DNA from: Bacteroidales bacterium
GTDB lineage: Bacteria > Bacteroidota > Bacteroidia > Bacteroidales > VadinHA17
Reading direction: 5' to 3'
Length of the DNA: 18,196 nucleotides
NCBI GenBank assembly: GCA_012514255.1
Contig: JAAZAP010000253.1
Coordinates: 1-18,196, forward strand
Shown here piece after piece: positions 15,802-18,196 of the stretch. The notes beneath the pieces were generated by a model, which saw only the letters and a list, made by a program, of their open reading frames with translations, was not told the DNA's origin and did not search any database. A program made the position numbers and the translations under genes. The first letter of the stretch is position 1, and every line of letters starts with the position of its first letter.

Positions 15802-17001
15802 GTGAAGAAGAAGGTCATAGTCGGATTGTCAGGGGGAGTCGACTCCAGTGTTGCGGCATGGATCCTGAAGGAAGAGGGGTATGAGGTAGAAGGAATTTTC
15901 ATGATCAACTGGCATGACAGTCGCGGTCTGCTTAAGGGTGATTGTCCGTATGATGAGGACATCACCTTTGCCGAAATGGTTGCCGGTAAGCTGGGTATCA
16001 GGCTTCGTACCGTGGATCTGAGCGAAGAGTACCGTAAAAGGGTTGTGGAATACATGTTCAGCGAGTATGCTGCCGGTCGCACCCCCAATCCTGATGTGCT
16101 CTGCAACCGCGAGATCAAATTTGACTCGTTTGTGCGTGAAGCACTTAAACACGGGGCAGATTATATTGCCACCGGGCACTACTGCAGGAACGAGAAGACT
16201 GAGGCAGATGGCGGAAGGGTGAACCGGCTCCTTGCCGGCATTGACCGCAACAAGGACCAGAGCTATTTTCTCTGCCAGGTAAGCCAGAGGCAGCTTGACA
16301 ATGTGCTGTTCCCTTTAGGCACACTTGCCAAGCCGGAAGTGCGTAAGATTGCATCCGATCTGGGGCTGGCCACTGCCGTCAGGAAGGACTCCCAGGGTAT
16401 TTGTTTTGTTGGCAAGGTAGATCTGCCTGTCTTTCTGCAGCAACAGCTTGAGGCAAGGAAGGGAAGGGTTATTTATGTGCCTGACGGCGAATCATTTGCC
16501 GGCTGGCCTGACGGTCTGCCAGGTGAGGGCATCTCCGGCGATGAGCTGGCCGGGATGGTCCGTCCGCACGCCCTGGATCCCGGTGCGGGGGTGACCGCCG
16601 GAGTGCATGACGGAGCCCATTTCTTCACCGTGGGGCAGAGGAAGGGACTCAATCTGGGGGGCTACAGGGAGCCTCTTTTTGTCATAGGCACTGATACTGT
16701 CAACAACATCGTGTATGCAGGTGAGGGGCAGATGCACCGGGGGCTGTACCGTAAGGGTCTCTTCATAAGAGCAGGCCAGGTGCACTGGATAAGGGAAGAT
16801 CTGGCGATGGCTGCCGGAGAACAACGTGATTACCAGGTACGTATCCGCTACCGCCAGCCATTGCAGCATGCGCGCATATATGCGCATGATGAGGGTTATT
16901 ACGTAATCTTTGAAAAGGCTCAGCGCGGCATTACCCCCGGACAGTTTGCAGCATGGTATGACGGTGAAGAACTGCTGGGTTCGGGACCTATAGATAAATA
17001 A
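15802..17001 (+). CDS. mnmA: tRNA-specific 2-thiouridylase MnmA
   Basis: A 399-residue ATP-dependent enzyme that inserts sulfur at C2 of wobble uridine U34 in tRNA Lys, Glu and Gln. The PP-loop SGGVDSS starts at residue 10, and TPNPDVLCNREIKF carries the nucleophile Cys101. TGHYCR and DSQGICFVG carry the catalytic persulfide Cys201. FFTVGQRKGLNLGG marks the central domain and a C-terminal beta-barrel ends in GSGPI. The start is GTG at 15802 (VKKKVIVGLSGG). The frame is open to an earlier GTG at 15748, but that stretch contains a promoter box and does not resemble the family N-terminus. No Shine-Dalgarno is present. It diverges from addA. The segment between the two helices after the PP-loop (WHDSRGLLKGDCPYDEDITFAEMV) is the usual Bacteroidota form. 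Confidence 0.97.
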   Translation: MKKKVIVGLSGGVDSSVAAWILKEEGYEVEGIFMINWHDSRGLLKGDCPYDEDITFAEMVAGKLGIRLRTVDLSEEYRKRVVEYMFSEYAAGRTPNPDVLCNREIKFDSFVREALKHGADYIATGHYCRNEKTEADGGRVNRLLAGIDRNKDQSYFLCQVSQRQLDNVLFPLGTLAKPEVRKIASDLGLATAVRKDSQGICFVGKVDLPVFLQQQLEARKGRVIYVPDGESFAGWPDGLPGEGISGDELAGMVRPHALDPGAGVTAGVHDGAHFFTVGQRKGLNLGGYREPLFVIGTDTVNNIVYAGEGQMHRGLYRKGLFIRAGQVHWIREDLAMAAGEQRDYQVRIRYRQPLQHARIYAHDEGYYVIFEKAQRGITPGQFAAWYDGEELLGSGPIDK

Positions 17002-17026
17002 GAGCGACAGACCGGGAACTTACTTA

Positions 17027-17039
17027 AACAATAATTGTT
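17027..17039. repeat. Short perfect palindrome upstream of the beta-barrel gene
   Basis: AACAAT and ATTGTT flank a single A, giving a 13-base perfect inverted repeat about 46 bases upstream of the ATG at 17085. It could be an operator or a small AT-only hairpin in the leader. In so AT-rich a gap it could also arise by chance. Confidence 0.3.
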
Positions 17040-17084
17040 ATTTACAGAAGTTATTATTAGTTGTCATTATCAAAAAAAAGTACC

Positions 17085-17591
17085 ATGAAAAAACTAATCC
17101 TTTCCTTAGCTTTTGTTGCATTCGCGTTTACCATGAACGCACAGAGCAATGTAATCAAAACCAATCCTCTGGGTCTGGCTTTCGGGAGCTTCAATGCCAC
17201 CTATGAGAGAGTATTTGGCACAACCTCTTCACTTCTGGTGAGAGGGCAGTACATGTACAAGCTGCTTGGTGTAGATGTCAGCCTTGCCGGTGCAGGCCTC
17301 GGCTACAGGTACTATTTTACACATGCAAAGAAACCTGTTCCCGGCGGTTTCTACATCAATCCCCAGGTATCATTTTCATTTGGGAAAGTAAATGATGATA
17401 CGGAAGGCAACTACAGCGCAACCACAATTGGTTTCGGTGCCGAGCTGGGTTACCAGTGGGTCTGGGAAAGTGGTTTTGTCCTTGACCTGGGTATCGGACC
17501 GATGTATACTAATGCTAAAGGAGGGGACAGTGAAGAAGGAATTGACGGCATAGTACCCAGCGCCACTCTGGCCATAGGGTATGCTTTCTGA
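17085..17591 (+). CDS. Small outer-membrane beta-barrel protein
   Basis: A 168-residue exported protein. A signal peptide is clear: MKKLILSLAFVAFAFTMNAQ with cleavage likely after the AQ at residues 19-20. The mature part of about 148 residues alternates polar and aromatic residues in about eight strands (for example GSFNATYERVFG, SSLLVRGQYMY, AGLGYRYYF, GGFYINPQVSFSFG, TTIGFGAELGYQWVW, GFVLDLGIGPMYT) and ends in the beta-barrel closure ATLAIGYAF with a terminal Phe. NVIKTNPLGLAFGSFNATYERVFG resembles the opening of DUF3575-type Bacteroidota porin-like proteins. The start is the ATG at 17085, since eight extra upstream in-frame residues would spoil the signal peptide. The function is unknown; no partner gene is adjacent. 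An intrinsic terminator follows 27 bases after the stop. Confidence 0.85.
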   Translation: MKKLILSLAFVAFAFTMNAQSNVIKTNPLGLAFGSFNATYERVFGTTSSLLVRGQYMYKLLGVDVSLAGAGLGYRYYFTHAKKPVPGGFYINPQVSFSFGKVNDDTEGNYSATTIGFGAELGYQWVWESGFVLDLGIGPMYTNAKGGDSEEGIDGIVPSATLAIGYAF

Positions 17592-17618
17592 TGTATGAAG
17601 GAATTATTGTTTAAGGAG

Positions 17619-17645
17619 CAGGCGGAGAGATCCGCCTGTTTTCTT
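17619..17645 (+). terminator. Intrinsic terminator after the beta-barrel gene
   Basis: CAGGCGGA (17619-17626) and TCCGCCTG (17631-17638) form a perfect 8-bp stem with a GAGA loop, followed by TTTTCTT. This is a textbook Rho-independent terminator placed 27 bases after the stop codon of the outer-membrane protein gene. Confidence 0.9.
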
Positions 17646-17722
17646 AGTTGGCAGTCAGCAGTAGTGATGGGATTGATCCGGTAAGGATGGCCGTGATTCA
17701 CAATAATTTCATTATTACCTGT

Positions 17723-18196
17723 TTAAGAAAGTCTGTCGCGATAGTCAGTGTACCCGAATTCCCTGACAAGCCTGAACTTCTGATCCGCAGTCCAGATGCC
17801 AATAAGCGGGTGAGGCACACCATTGAAGGTGGTGGTCTTCACCATAGTGTAATGTATCATGTCCCAGAAGATTATCCTGTCGCCCGGTTTCAGCTCACGA
17901 TGGAATGACCAGTCGCCCATGAAGTCGCCGGAGAGGCATGAGTTACCTCCCATACGGTATGTTGGTTTTCCCGGCACAGGGTCAAAAGCTCCCATAATTA
18001 AGGGTTTGTAGGGCATCTCGAGGCAGTCAGGCATGTGTGCCGTGAATGAAACATCCAGCATGGCAGTCTGTATACCGTCACGTACAATTATGTCCTCCAC
18101 GCTAGCCACCAGTTCACCCGTCTCCCAGGCAAAGGCGCTTCCCGGCTCGAGGATGATATGGATTCCATACTTCTCCCTGAATCTTTTCAGCAGGCT
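17723..18196 (-). CDS. nspC: Carboxynorspermidine decarboxylase, C-terminal part (5' truncated)
   Basis: The frame is open to the right edge, so the gene begins outside; 157 C-terminal residues are visible of about 375-380 expected. The enzyme is a PLP-dependent, alanine-racemase-fold decarboxylase that turns carboxynorspermidine or carboxyspermidine into norspermidine or spermidine, the usual polyamine route in Bacteroidota. ILEPGSAFAWETGELVASV (visible residues 15-33) carries the Glu expected to contact the PLP ring nitrogen. TAHMPDC (52-58) and MGGNSCLSGDF (82-92) are the family signatures, with Cys87 probably donated across the dimer. The C-terminus FGYTDYRDRLS completes the barrel. It converges on the beta-barrel gene across a 131-base gap containing the plus-strand terminator; no strong terminator was seen for nspC itself. 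Confidence 0.94.
   Translation of the reverse strand, partial: SLLKRFREKYGIHIILEPGSAFAWETGELVASVEDIIVRDGIQTAMLDVSFTAHMPDCLEMPYKPLIMGAFDPVPGKPTYRMGGNSCLSGDFMGDWSFHRELKPGDRIIFWDMIHYTMVKTTTFNGVPHPLIGIWTADQKFRLVREFGYTDYRDRLS

Noticed and set aside
17705..17719. AT-rich inverted repeat (AATAAT / ATTATT) as an nspC terminator
   Set aside because: The stem is only 6 A-T pairs with no following T run on the minus strand.

Overview
This window looks like an ordinary chromosomal segment of a Bacteroidota bacterium, most likely Bacteroidales or a relative. The reasons are: a GldI-type FKBP lipoprotein next to a DHH phosphoesterase and ndk; a recF/DUF721 pair divergent from a TPR membrane protein and ribH; TAnnTTTG promoter boxes in several gene starts; A-rich leaders in place of Shine-Dalgarno sites at most starts; and several lipoprotein or outer-membrane products. 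No transposase, integrase, phage gene, CRISPR array, tRNA or rRNA was seen. Coding density is high and the longest gene-free stretch is about 180 bases (7234-7413), so no gap exceeds 300 bases.

Layout. Bases 2-1402 (+) hold the C-terminal part of a secreted Asp-box (sortilin/BNR) beta-propeller protein cut by the left edge. It converges, across a hairpin terminator, on a three-gene minus-strand operon (3526-1433): DHH phosphoesterase, GldI-like FKBP lipoprotein and a second FKBP lipoprotein. Divergent from this operon are ndk (3609-4028) and a large unassigned protein (4072-5820) with a transglutaminase-like Cys-His-Asp pattern. That gene abuts, stop to stop, a minus-strand pair recF-DUF721 (7233-5821), which is transcribed divergently from a TPR inner-membrane protein plus ribH (7414-8586). 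Bases 8654-15712 are a tightly coupled minus-strand operon: AddA-type helicase-nuclease, a TIGR01212 radical SAM enzyme, and AddB-type nuclease with its Fe-S cysteines. Divergent from addA is mnmA (15802-17001), followed by a small outer-membrane beta-barrel protein (17085-17591) with a strong terminator. The C-terminal part of carboxynorspermidine decarboxylase (nspC) runs off the right edge on the minus strand.

Functional themes. Two sets of genome-maintenance genes are present (RecF plus a DciA-like protein; AddA/AddB). There is also wobble-uridine tRNA modification (MnmA, perhaps the radical SAM protein), nucleotide and phosphonucleotide turnover (Ndk, DHH), envelope protein folding (two FKBPs), riboflavin synthesis and polyamine synthesis. 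Most of this is housekeeping. The least explained items are the 582-residue transglutaminase-like protein and the radical SAM gene placed between the two halves of the recombination nuclease. I found no clear evidence of a wholly new multi-gene system.
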